From Arenicellales bacterium (GTDB lineage Bacteria; Pseudomonadota; Gammaproteobacteria; BMS3Bbin11): a stretch of 16,236 bases of DNA. A model generated the notes under the pieces. That model searched no databases, was not told the DNA's origin, and saw nothing but the letters and a program-made list of their open reading frames with translations. Each line of letters starts with the position of its first letter. The first letter of the stretch is position 1. The DNA lies in the NCBI GenBank assembly GCA_029287965.1, contig JARFQC010000216.1, positions 1 through 16,236 of the forward strand. Reading direction: 5' to 3'. The translations under genes were made by a program, and so were the position numbers. Positions 8,821 through 15,149 of this stretch are shown here, piece after piece.

Positions 8821-9159
8821 CTACAGCGCATCGTTATCGGTTTCACCGGTGCGGATGCGTACGACTTTTTCCACTGGTGTGACGAAAATCTTGCCGTCGC
8901 CAATCTTGTCTGTTTTGGCAACCCCGACGATGGCTTCAATTACCTGGTCGGCAATCTCCGATGAGACGGCCACTTCGAGTTTCGCCTTGGGCAGGAAATC
9001 AACGACGTACTCGGCGCCACGATAGAGTTCAGTGTGGCCTTTCTGGCGTCCGAAGCCCTTGACCTCGGTGACCGTCATGCCGGTGATGCCAATCTCGTGC
9101 AGCGCGTCGCGCACGTCGTCAAGCTTGAATGGCTTGATAATGGCGGTGATTAATTTCAT
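8821..9159 (-). CDS. glnK: Nitrogen regulatory PII protein GlnK (second copy)
   Basis: This is a 112-residue PII protein with the complete T-loop (Y51), K58, B-loop (DKIGDGK) and R101/R103, so it should bind 2-oxoglutarate and ATP and be uridylylated. The frame stays open for 37 more codons upstream, but the start at M38 (cat at 9157-9159) is preceded by AAGGAGAC (complement of 9167-9174) at good spacing. The longer version would also begin upstream of the predicted transcription start. It is the first gene of the sigma-54/NtrC-type operon with the second amtB, so it is likely induced under nitrogen limitation. Confidence 0.97.
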   Translation of the reverse strand: MKLITAIIKPFKLDDVRDALHEIGITGMTVTEVKGFGRQKGHTELYRGAEYVVDFLPKAKLEVAVSSEIADQVIEAIVGVAKTDKIGDGKIFVTPVEKVVRIRTGETDNDAL

Positions 9160-9262
9160 GTTAAAAGTCTCCTTGTTGTGTTTGCTCAGGCCAGCGCAGG
9201 TTGCGATCCGATCCTGATGATTCATGACACTGGCAGAGCCGTAAGTTGTCATACCTGTGTAA

Positions 9263-9279
9263 AGCATCATTCATGCCAA
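9263..9279 (-). promoter_or_regulatory. Sigma-54 promoter of the second glnK-amtB operon
   Basis: On the minus strand the bases read TTGGCATG-AATG-ATGCT. This has the invariant GG (-24) and GC (-12) exactly ten bases apart and differs from the consensus YTGGCACG-N4-TTGCW at two positions only. Transcription would start near 9252, giving a leader of about 90 bases to the glnK start. The call is by eye against the published consensus. An NtrC-type box upstream supports it. Confidence 0.8.
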
Positions 9280-9310
9280 TAGTTTTTATCGGTGTAAAAT
9301 GCTAATAATT

Positions 9311-9322
9311 ACAAGTGCTTGT
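9311..9322. promoter_or_regulatory. Perfect 12-base dyad ACAAG-TG-CTTGT between enhancer and promoter
   Basis: The two 5-base arms are exact reverse complements. It lies between the sigma-54 promoter and the NtrC-like sites, where a loop-assisting or repressor site could sit. I know no regulator with this sequence, and short dyads arise by chance. Confidence 0.25.
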
Positions 9323-9352
9323 GTGCTCATTGCCGAAGGAGGCTAGTGCCTG

Positions 9353-9445
9353 ATGCACCTTGTACAGGCACGTTGCATTGATGATTCACCAAAATGGTGC
9401 GGGTTGCTTTCAGGCGGTTTCTGGGTAATGATCCGGCCACCATGA
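9353..9445 (+). CDS. Possible 30-residue leader ORF coupled to ubiK
   Basis: A small frame begins at ATG 9353, ten bases after a perfect AAGGAGG at 9336-9342, and ends at TGA 9443-9445. The preferred ubiK start ATG (9442-9444) overlaps this stop in an ATGA arrangement typical of translational coupling. The peptide starts MHLVQARCIDD and contains WCGLLSGGFW, with no known motif. Third-position bias is weak and the NtrC box lies inside it, so it may be a leader or simply chance. No other good ribosome site was seen for ubiK. Confidence 0.3.
   Translation: MHLVQARCIDDSPKWCGLLSGGFWVMIRPP
9354..9370. promoter_or_regulatory. Possible weak second NtrC site
   Basis: The bases TGCACC-TTGTA-CAGGCA match the left half of the NtrC consensus TGCACC-N5-GGTGCA fully and three of six positions of the right half. 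Its centre is 31 bases, about three helical turns, from the centre of the strong box at 9385-9401. That is the usual spacing of paired NtrC sites. Confidence 0.35.
9385..9401. promoter_or_regulatory. NtrC-type enhancer box
   Basis: TTCACC-AAAAT-GGTGCG matches the NtrC consensus TGCACC-AAAAT-GGTGCA at 15 of 17 positions, including the spacer. It lies about 140 bases upstream of the predicted start of the second glnK-amtB operon, a normal enhancer distance for sigma-54 promoters. It also lies in the leader of ubiK, on the other side of the spacer. Confidence 0.75.
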
Positions 9446-9687
9446 GCAGCAAGGAAACACCCGCAGACAGCTTCATCCGCTTCCTCGAGACAGCGATGCC
9501 GGAAGGTCTTGCCCAGTCTGTCCGTCAAAATATGCGCGCGGCGGCCAGCAGTGCGTTCGAGAAAATGGAACTGGTCAGCAGGGAGGAACTGGATGTACAG
9601 CAGCGGGTATTGCTGAGATCGCGCGAGAAACTGGAGGCGCTGGAAAAACAGGTCGCCGAACTCGAGCAGCAGCTGCTGAAGAAGTAA
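9442..9687 (+). CDS. ubiK: Ubiquinone biosynthesis accessory factor UbiK
   Basis: UbiK (formerly YqiC, BMFP family) is a small coiled-coil protein that binds UbiJ and lipids and helps the soluble ubiquinone-biosynthesis complex under aerobic conditions. From ATG 9442 the protein has 81 residues. An amphipathic N-terminal part (FIRFLETAMPEG) is followed by the family hallmark ELVSREELDVQQRVLLRSREKL and a C-terminal coiled coil (about 55-80). An earlier ATG at 9394 would add 16 residues but falls inside the NtrC box and lacks a ribosome site; the family's usual spacing before the MPEG region also favours 9442. Next to glnK-amtB and yifB it matches the Pseudomonas order. Confidence 0.88.
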   Translation: MSSKETPADSFIRFLETAMPEGLAQSVRQNMRAAASSAFEKMELVSREELDVQQRVLLRSREKLEALEKQVAELEQQLLKK

Positions 9688-9727
9688 GCCCGGTTAGCGG
9701 CTGAACCAGCTGACCCAAACCTAACGT

Positions 9728-9757
9728 TTGACAGGGAATTGTCGGGCGTATTGTCAA
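9728..9757 (+). promoter_or_regulatory. Candidate yifB promoter with an inverted repeat
   Basis: A perfect TTGACA -35 stands at 9728-9733. The best -10, TATTGT, follows after a short 15-base spacer. TTGACA also pairs with TGTCAA at 9752-9757 as an inverted repeat around the promoter. The short spacer keeps the confidence low. Confidence 0.35.
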
Positions 9758-9775
9758 CATGGAAAGGAATCCATC

Positions 9776-11296
9776 ATGTCACTCTCCGTCGTCTACACCC
9801 GCGCTTCATGCGGCATCGATGCCCCCCAGGTCATCGTAGAAGTCTATATATCAAATGGTCTGCCTTCGCTATCCATCGTCGGCCTGCCGGAAACTGCAGT
9901 CAGGGAGAGCAAGGATCGTGTCCGCGGGGCATTGCTGACGTCCGGTTTTGAATTTCCCGCACGGCGAATAACCGTCAACATGGCACCGGCCGATATCCCC
10001 AAGGAAGGGGGGCGATTCGATTTGCCCATCGCTATCGGTATCCTGGCGGCATCCGGTCAGCTTGGTGATATCGACCTTGCCCGCTATGAATTCATCGCTG
10101 AGCTCGCGCTTACAGGGGAACTTCGACCCGTTAACGGCATTCTTCCGGCAGTCGTGCGCGTGAGCAGGGAGGGCCGGAAGCTGGTCATCGCCTGTGGTAA
10201 CAGTCCTGATGCAGCACTGGTTCGGGACGCCGATGTATCGTGTGCCGGCTCGCTGGGAGAACTGGTTTCGGCCCTGAATGGCCAGGCAACACTGAACGGG
10301 ATACGACGCGAATGCGAGACTGATCCCGACCCCGATTCTGCTCCGGATATCCCGGACATGGCCGATGTGCGCGGTCAGCACCAGGCAAGACGGGCGCTGG
10401 AAATAGCGGCTGCCGGCGGACATAGTCTGCTGATGGTGGGGCCGCCCGGCACGGGCAAGACCATGCTGGCGAGTCGTTTGATCGGCCTGCTGCCGGAAAT
10501 GTCCGAAGATGAAGCACTGGAAACGGCCATTCTCCAGAATCTGAGCCGCAACGATTCGCTTGCCGGGCACTGGCGCCGGCGTCCGTTTCGGGCGCCGCAC
10601 CATACAGCTTCCGCGGTGGCACTGGTGGGCGGTGGTTCCAATCCCCAGCCCGGCGAAATATCCCTGGCCCACAACGGTGTGCTGTTCCTGGATGAATTGC
10701 CCGAGTTCGGCCGGCGTGTCCTGGAAGTGCTGCGGGAGCCGATCGAGTCAGGCCGGATCTCGATCTCCCGGGCCGTTAGACAGGTCGAGTTTCCGTCCCG
10801 CTTTCAGCTCATTGCGGCAATGAATCCCTGCCCCTGCGGTTATCACGGATCGCCATCCGGTCGCTGCCGCTGCACGGCGGAGCAGGTTCAGCGGTATCGC
10901 GGCAAACTCTCCGGTCCGCTGCTGGATCGCATAGACATGCAGGTCGATGTGCCTGCAGTCCCGGTCAACGATATCGTCGGATCAGCACCGAAGGCGGAAA
11001 GCTCAGCGGCAATTCGTGCAAGAGTGGTCCGGGCACGCAACATCCAGTTGGCGAGATGCGGCATGACCAACGCCTGTCTTGATGCACGCCAGGTTGATGA
11101 AAGGTGCTGCGTTACGCACGCCGCTACGGAATACCTGCTGCATGTCATAGAGCGGCTGGGATTGTCGGCACGCTCTTTCCATCGCGTCATTAAAGTGGCG
11201 AGAACGATTGCCGACCTGTCTGAAGAAGCGGAGGTATCAGACCGTCACGTCGCCGAAGCACTACGTTATCGCAGCTATTCCGGGCAGGGTGCCTGA
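9776..11296 (+). CDS. comM: YifB/ComM family AAA+ ATPase (Mg-chelatase-like)
   Basis: Proteins of this family (ComM in naturally competent species, YifB in E. coli) are hexameric AAA+ helicases that promote branch migration while incoming DNA is integrated. The 506 residues equal the E. coli length. An N-terminal Lon-protease-like domain (about 20-165; GLPSLSIVGLPETAVRESKDRV) is followed by an AAA+ domain with Walker A GPPGTGKT (222-229) and Walker B LFLDE (303-307). Four closely placed cysteines, C352, C354, C364 and C366, look like a metal site. A Mg-chelatase C-terminal domain ends the protein. The start at 9776 has AAAGGAA six bases upstream; the frame is open for 16 more codons without a ribosome site. 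It ends six bases from the stop of the convergent minus-strand gene. Confidence 0.93.
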   Translation: MSLSVVYTRASCGIDAPQVIVEVYISNGLPSLSIVGLPETAVRESKDRVRGALLTSGFEFPARRITVNMAPADIPKEGGRFDLPIAIGILAASGQLGDIDLARYEFIAELALTGELRPVNGILPAVVRVSREGRKLVIACGNSPDAALVRDADVSCAGSLGELVSALNGQATLNGIRRECETDPDPDSAPDIPDMADVRGQHQARRALEIAAAGGHSLLMVGPPGTGKTMLASRLIGLLPEMSEDEALETAILQNLSRNDSLAGHWRRRPFRAPHHTASAVALVGGGSNPQPGEISLAHNGVLFLDELPEFGRRVLEVLREPIESGRISISRAVRQVEFPSRFQLIAAMNPCPCGYHGSPSGRCRCTAEQVQRYRGKLSGPLLDRIDMQVDVPAVPVNDIVGSAPKAESSAAIRARVVRARNIQLARCGMTNACLDARQVDERCCVTHAATEYLLHVIERLGLSARSFHRVIKVARTIADLSEEAEVSDRHVAEALRYRSYSGQGA

Positions 11297-11302
11297 CACT
11301 GA

Positions 11303-13048
11303 TCAATTGATCGCATCCTGGCGTGCCTGGCTGAGGCAGGACTGGAATGACAGCCATTCGTCCTGGTCAGTTGCCAGCAGGCTGTTTAGGCGCTTTCCGC
11401 TGCCCTGTATATCCTTGTTGTAGCCGTCGAGCAGGTTTTCCGGTGAGAACATGACCTGGGATGCCACCAGGTAAAGTTCTTCGAGCAGGATGGTCAGTTC
11501 CCGCACATGAAACCTGGACAGTTCAGCCAGGTCCGGAGACAGCGCATTCGCGTGGAGGGTGATCTCCGGCAGGACACTTTCCTTGACTGCGGTCTTGAAG
11601 TAGCCGATGTCGGTATCCGGCAGGCTCGTATACCAGTGCGGCAGGACTTCCTCCGGCTCTTCGATTTCTATTCTGCGTAGTGAATTATGCCCTGTCAGGC
11701 CGTTGTCGAGGTTATCCAGGGCCTTTTCCAGTCGGGCGAACTCCTGCTTGTCGGGACCCTTGGCCAGGGTGTCCTGTAATTTGTCCAGATCGCTGCGCAG
11801 CTTGATCTGCTTGTTGATGACGGCCGTGTCCTGCCGTCCTATACCGAGTGTCTCTAGCTGTTTCCTTATGCCATCCGCGCGGCTCTGCATGTCGTCCAGC
11901 TCGCCTTCGTAGGCATGCACAGCATCTCTGGTTCTGTAAATGACCGGCATCGCTACAAGCCCCAGCATGCCTATGCGGTCAACTGCATCCTGAACTTTCA
12001 TTGAAATGTCCAACCTGTCATACATGCTGGTGATGCCAACCAGTTCTTCATGTGCCAGGGTCAGATTCTTGTCGCTAAATTCATAGCCGGTTTTAGCAAA
12101 ACGCCGGTCAAAAATTTCGCGCGATTGCGGCAGGATCAGGCAGTGGTCAAGAGAGCTTTCGATCTTGGCCTTGTTGAGATAGTTGACCTTAACGATTTTT
12201 TCACCAGGTGTTTTTTTCTTACTGGCCGGTTTGGGTGTTGTGATACCGGTACTCGCACTATCGTCCCGCGGCAGCAGGTCGGGGAAATAAATTCCAACTG
12301 CAAAGCGGACAAGCACGGCTAGCGCAATGACGATGAGCGCGGATGCAAGAATATTGTTGCGGACGAACTTGCCGATACTGATGCCCCTGTCGGCGGCACC
12401 GCCGTAAGTCTGCTCGAGAACTTCCTCCATGCGCTGGTTTTCATCACGCAACCGGTACCATTCGTTATTCTCGATAAGGTTTTGTCGCAAGCTGCTGTTG
12501 CGATAGGCCGCCTTGATGGCGTTTTCCGGTTTTGCCAGGGCTTGCAGGATGACGTTGCGCGGTTTTTTATCAATCTCGATTTCCTGCTGCTGCTCTTCTG
12601 CATCATTGAGTGTGTATTCCTCCAGCGGATCTTCAGGCTCATCAACGAAGGGGGCATCCATGTAGCTTTCTTCAATGACTTCAACCTCGGCGCCTTCAGG
12701 GATGCTGATTTCTATACTGTCGTCCGGGTCTGATTCCTGTTCGGGTGTTGCTTCATCCTCGATATGCTCGGTGAAGTCCTTGTTCAGGGCCGTCTCAGGC
12801 TCAGGCTCAGGCTCGGGGAAGTCCTCGGCATATTCGTCACCCATCAGGCGGGTTTCCAGGGCGCGGATCGTTTCCTGTCTGTCACCCTCTTCGATGTCGG
12901 CATCAAGATCGAGATCGAAGTCAAAATCATCTGCCGGCGGCGCGGCAGGCTTGTCGTCCTCCACCAGTGACAGCTCTCCGGTGTCCGGCAGAGAAGGTCT
13001 CTCCAGATCGGCTTCTTCTTCGCTGTGCTTGTCTTTATCGTCTGCCAT
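11303..13048 (-). CDS. Uncharacterised single-pass membrane protein with acidic and coiled-coil parts
   Basis: I do not recognise this 581-residue protein. Residues 1-160 are strongly acidic and low in complexity, with D-F/D-L alternation (DDFDFDLDLDAD, 40-51) and a PEPEPEPE tract (79-86). A basic or mixed stretch (160-215) precedes one membrane helix at about 231-255 (NNILASALIVIALAVLVRFAVGIYF region). After a KKK-rich linker (265-290) the rest, about 290 residues, is mostly helical with coiled-coil character (ELDDMQSRADGIRKQLETL; KQIKLRSDLDKLQDTL). By the positive-inside rule I infer an acidic cytoplasmic N-terminus and a periplasmic C-terminal part. There is no signal peptide. It starts 12 bases after cca, so it is probably in the pyrE-cca transcript. 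Confidence 0.85.
   Translation of the reverse strand: MADDKDKHSEEEADLERPSLPDTGELSLVEDDKPAAPPADDFDFDLDLDADIEEGDRQETIRALETRLMGDEYAEDFPEPEPEPETALNKDFTEHIEDEATPEQESDPDDSIEISIPEGAEVEVIEESYMDAPFVDEPEDPLEEYTLNDAEEQQQEIEIDKKPRNVILQALAKPENAIKAAYRNSSLRQNLIENNEWYRLRDENQRMEEVLEQTYGGAADRGISIGKFVRNNILASALIVIALAVLVRFAVGIYFPDLLPRDDSASTGITTPKPASKKKTPGEKIVKVNYLNKAKIESSLDHCLILPQSREIFDRRFAKTGYEFSDKNLTLAHEELVGITSMYDRLDISMKVQDAVDRIGMLGLVAMPVIYRTRDAVHAYEGELDDMQSRADGIRKQLETLGIGRQDTAVINKQIKLRSDLDKLQDTLAKGPDKQEFARLEKALDNLDNGLTGHNSLRRIEIEEPEEVLPHWYTSLPDTDIGYFKTAVKESVLPEITLHANALSPDLAELSRFHVRELTILLEELYLVASQVMFSPENLLDGYNKDIQGSGKRLNSLLATDQDEWLSFQSCLSQARQDAIN
12794..12814 (-). repeat. Hexanucleotide repeat (GAGCCT, 3.5 copies) coding Glu-Pro
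   Basis: On the minus strand GAGCCT is repeated without a change, giving the EP tract of the 581-residue protein. Copy-number change by six bases would keep the frame, adding or removing one Glu-Pro pair. It is a small coding microsatellite. Confidence 0.8.
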
Positions 13049-13060
13049 AGTCGGGCGTTA

Positions 13061-14281
13061 TTATTCTGCCAGTGCCTGCCGGATTGCATCCGTGCGACGC
13101 TTTTTCAATGTCTCCTGTATTACCGGTCCCGCAGCACCGCCTGCGACGAGATCCGAGATATCAGCCCGGTCGGCGGCATGAAATGCGCGACGAAAGATTT
13201 CAGCCTGCGGGTAGTCGGCATCTTCAAAATTCTTCCTGCCGCGACTGTCTGCCTCACATGCCAGTAAAAATTCCTCCAGCCGTTCCGGACGCCGGAATGC
13301 GTCCATGGCTTCGAGTACCTTGAGCAGCGTCGATGGTCGCAATTCCCCGGCACGATGACAATGAGTATGGTACAGGCATACCAGTCGCGCCAGTTCGAGA
13401 TAACGACGCGGTGCACTCAACCTCCGGCATAGCTGCATTATCAACTGTTCACCACGTGCTTCGTGGCCTGTGTGCCTGGGCAGTATTTCCGGATCCGTCG
13501 TGCCCTTGCCGAGGTCGTGGCACAGCGCGGCGAAGCGGACTTCAGTGCTCGCATTCATTTGTGCTGCCATGTCTACAACCATCATCGTGTGGATGCCGGT
13601 GTCTATTTCCGGATGATGTTTTTCCGGTTGTGGTACGCCAAACAGGCGGTCCACTTCGGGCAGCAGTACGGCCAGGGCATCGCATTCACGCAGCACATTG
13701 AAAAATACCGACGGCGCCTGTTCAGCGAGGGCATCGACCAGTTCGTTCCATACCCGTTCTGCAACCAGGCTGTCTGCTTCCCCGGCGCTGACGATTTGCT
13801 TGAGCAGGGTCAGCGTTTCGGGCGCAATGCGGAAACCTTGCGCCGCATAGCGGGTTGCGTAGCGTGCCACGCGCAGTATCCTGACCGGGTCCTCGCTGAA
13901 GGCGGGTGATACATGCCGCAGTATGCCCTTACGAAGGTCAGACTGGCCGTGGTACGGGTCGATGATACGGCCGTCCTCATCCTGGGCCATGGCGTTGATG
14001 GTCAGGTCGCGACGGGCCAGGTCCTGCTCCAGTGTCACGTCAGGCGAGGTGTGGAAGACGAAGCCATGATAGCCCCGGCCGGATTTTCGCTCGGTCCGGG
14101 CCAGTGCATATTCTTCGTTAGTATCCGGATGCAGGAATACCGGGAAATCACGCCCGACCGGGCGATAGCCCAGTGCGGTCATGTCTTCCGGTGTCGCACC
14201 GGTAACCACCCAGTCGCGGTCCTTGACCGGAACGCCGAGCAAGGCGTCCCGAACTGCGCCACCGACGAGGTAGGTTTTCAT
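13061..14281 (-). CDS. cca: Multifunctional CCA protein (tRNA nucleotidyltransferase with HD domain)
   Basis: The enzyme adds or repairs the 3' CCA of tRNA. The E. coli-type version also has 2'3'-cyclic phosphodiesterase and phosphatase activity in an HD domain. The 406 residues (412 in E. coli) show the nucleotidyltransferase GG-x-VRD motif (GGAVRD, 7-12), the catalytic acids D21 and D23 in DRDW, the EEYALARTERKSG block (56-68), RRDLTINAMA (90-99) and the HD-domain H255-D256 (CHDLGKG). The start ATG shares one base with the pyrE stop (TGATG), so translation is very likely coupled. The next gene follows after 12 bases. Confidence 0.95.
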   Translation of the reverse strand: MKTYLVGGAVRDALLGVPVKDRDWVVTGATPEDMTALGYRPVGRDFPVFLHPDTNEEYALARTERKSGRGYHGFVFHTSPDVTLEQDLARRDLTINAMAQDEDGRIIDPYHGQSDLRKGILRHVSPAFSEDPVRILRVARYATRYAAQGFRIAPETLTLLKQIVSAGEADSLVAERVWNELVDALAEQAPSVFFNVLRECDALAVLLPEVDRLFGVPQPEKHHPEIDTGIHTMMVVDMAAQMNASTEVRFAALCHDLGKGTTDPEILPRHTGHEARGEQLIMQLCRRLSAPRRYLELARLVCLYHTHCHRAGELRPSTLLKVLEAMDAFRRPERLEEFLLACEADSRGRKNFEDADYPQAEIFRRAFHAADRADISDLVAGGAAGPVIQETLKKRRTDAIRQALAE

Positions 14282-14925
14282 CAGGCGCCGTACTGGTCCC
14301 GATATTTCTGAATGGCTGAGAGGGTGTCCGCCTGTTCATGGTCAGCCATCAGCAGGTTGACCAGGTCTTTCAGTGAAGCGATGCTGAGCACGGGTATGCC
14401 GTGCTGGTCATTGACCTGCTGCAGGGCGGACTGGTGACTGTCCACGGCCTTCTCCTGGCGATCCAGGGCTATGGCAAAGCCCGCAGGCGCAGCACCCTGC
14501 TGCTGTATCAGGTTAATGGCGTGGCCCACCGACAGGCCGGAAGATATGACGTCGTCAATGATCAGTACATGGCCGGACAGTGGTGCCCCGACGATGATGC
14601 CGCCTTCACCGTGATCCTTGGCCTCCTTGCGGTCGAAGGAGTAGGGCACGTCTATGCCGTGATGCTCCGCCAACGCAATGGCCGTGGTGGCAGCAAGAGG
14701 TATGCCCTTGTAGGCGGGGCCGAAAATCATGTCGAAGTGGATGCCTGAGTCCACGATTGCCTGTGCATAGAACTGGCCAAGCCGTGCCAGGCCTTTGCCG
14801 GTATCAAACAGGCCGGTGTTGAAAAAGTAGGGGCTGACGCGCCCTGATTTCAGGGTAAAGCTGCCAAAGCGCAGCACACCGGTTTCAATGGCAAATTCGA
14901 GAAATTCCTTCTTGTAATCCTGCAT
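14281..14925 (-). CDS. pyrE: Orotate phosphoribosyltransferase PyrE
   Basis: PyrE joins orotate to PRPP to make orotidine 5'-phosphate in de novo pyrimidine synthesis. The 214 residues (213 in E. coli) contain the flexible catalytic loop with DRKEAKDHGEGG (98-109) and the PRPP motif VLIIDDVISSGLS (120-132, with D124 and D125). The N-terminal FTLKSGRVSPYFFN block is typical of proteobacterial PyrE. It is cotranscribed with cca through a one-base stop/start overlap. No pyrimidine-type attenuator was seen before it. Confidence 0.96.
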   Translation of the reverse strand: MQDYKKEFLEFAIETGVLRFGSFTLKSGRVSPYFFNTGLFDTGKGLARLGQFYAQAIVDSGIHFDMIFGPAYKGIPLAATTAIALAEHHGIDVPYSFDRKEAKDHGEGGIIVGAPLSGHVLIIDDVISSGLSVGHAINLIQQQGAAPAGFAIALDRQEKAVDSHQSALQQVNDQHGIPVLSIASLKDLVNLLMADHEQADTLSAIQKYRDQYGA

Positions 14926-14962
14926 TCATAGCGCCTGTGCGAAGTCGTGTATTCCAACGCAT

Positions 14963-14968
14963 TTTATA
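14963..14968 (-). promoter_or_regulatory. Candidate -10 box of the pyrE operon
   Basis: Read on the minus strand, TATAAA stands 38-43 bases before the pyrE start. A poor -35 (GTTTTT) lies 17 bases upstream at 14986-14991. It is the best match in the spacer. Confidence 0.4.
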
Positions 14969-14999
14969 GCTATCATCTAACGAATAAAAACAGCAAAGC

Positions 15000-15012
15000 A
15001 CCCGTAACGGGT
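15000..15012. promoter_or_regulatory. Perfect dyad ACCCG-TAA-CGGGT upstream of pyrE
   Basis: The 5-base arms are exact complements around a 3-base centre. On the minus strand the dyad centre is about 50 bases before the candidate pyrE transcription start, a possible operator position. The rest of the 14926-15149 spacer holds further short dyads (TCCGG-G-CCGGA at 15063-15073) but no gene I can support. Confidence 0.3.
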
Positions 15013-15149
15013 ATATGGCAGAATCAATATCATGCATGTGCGCACGCAGCACGGAATTCTTATCCGGGCCGGACTGTCAAAACATCCGAATTTACCGCCA
15101 GAACTGAAAACAGGCGTCGAGTAGATAAACAGCTCGTTATACCTCACCC

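Noticed and set aside
9160..9270. 37-residue N-terminal extension of the second GlnK (start at 9268-9270)
   Set aside because: A strong Shine-Dalgarno precedes the standard start at 9159, PII proteins start there, and the predicted sigma-54 transcript begins downstream of the earlier ATG.
9394..9441. Longer ubiK start at 9394
   Set aside because: It lies inside the NtrC box, has no ribosome site, and would add residues beyond the usual family N-terminus.
9728..9775. Longer yifB start at 9728
   Set aside because: No ribosome site; it overlaps a TTGACA box; the start at 9776 has AAAGGAA and gives exactly the E. coli length.
9869..10672. 267-codon open frame opposite yifB
   Set aside because: Antisense shadow of a gene with intact Walker motifs; no ribosome site or recognisable domain.
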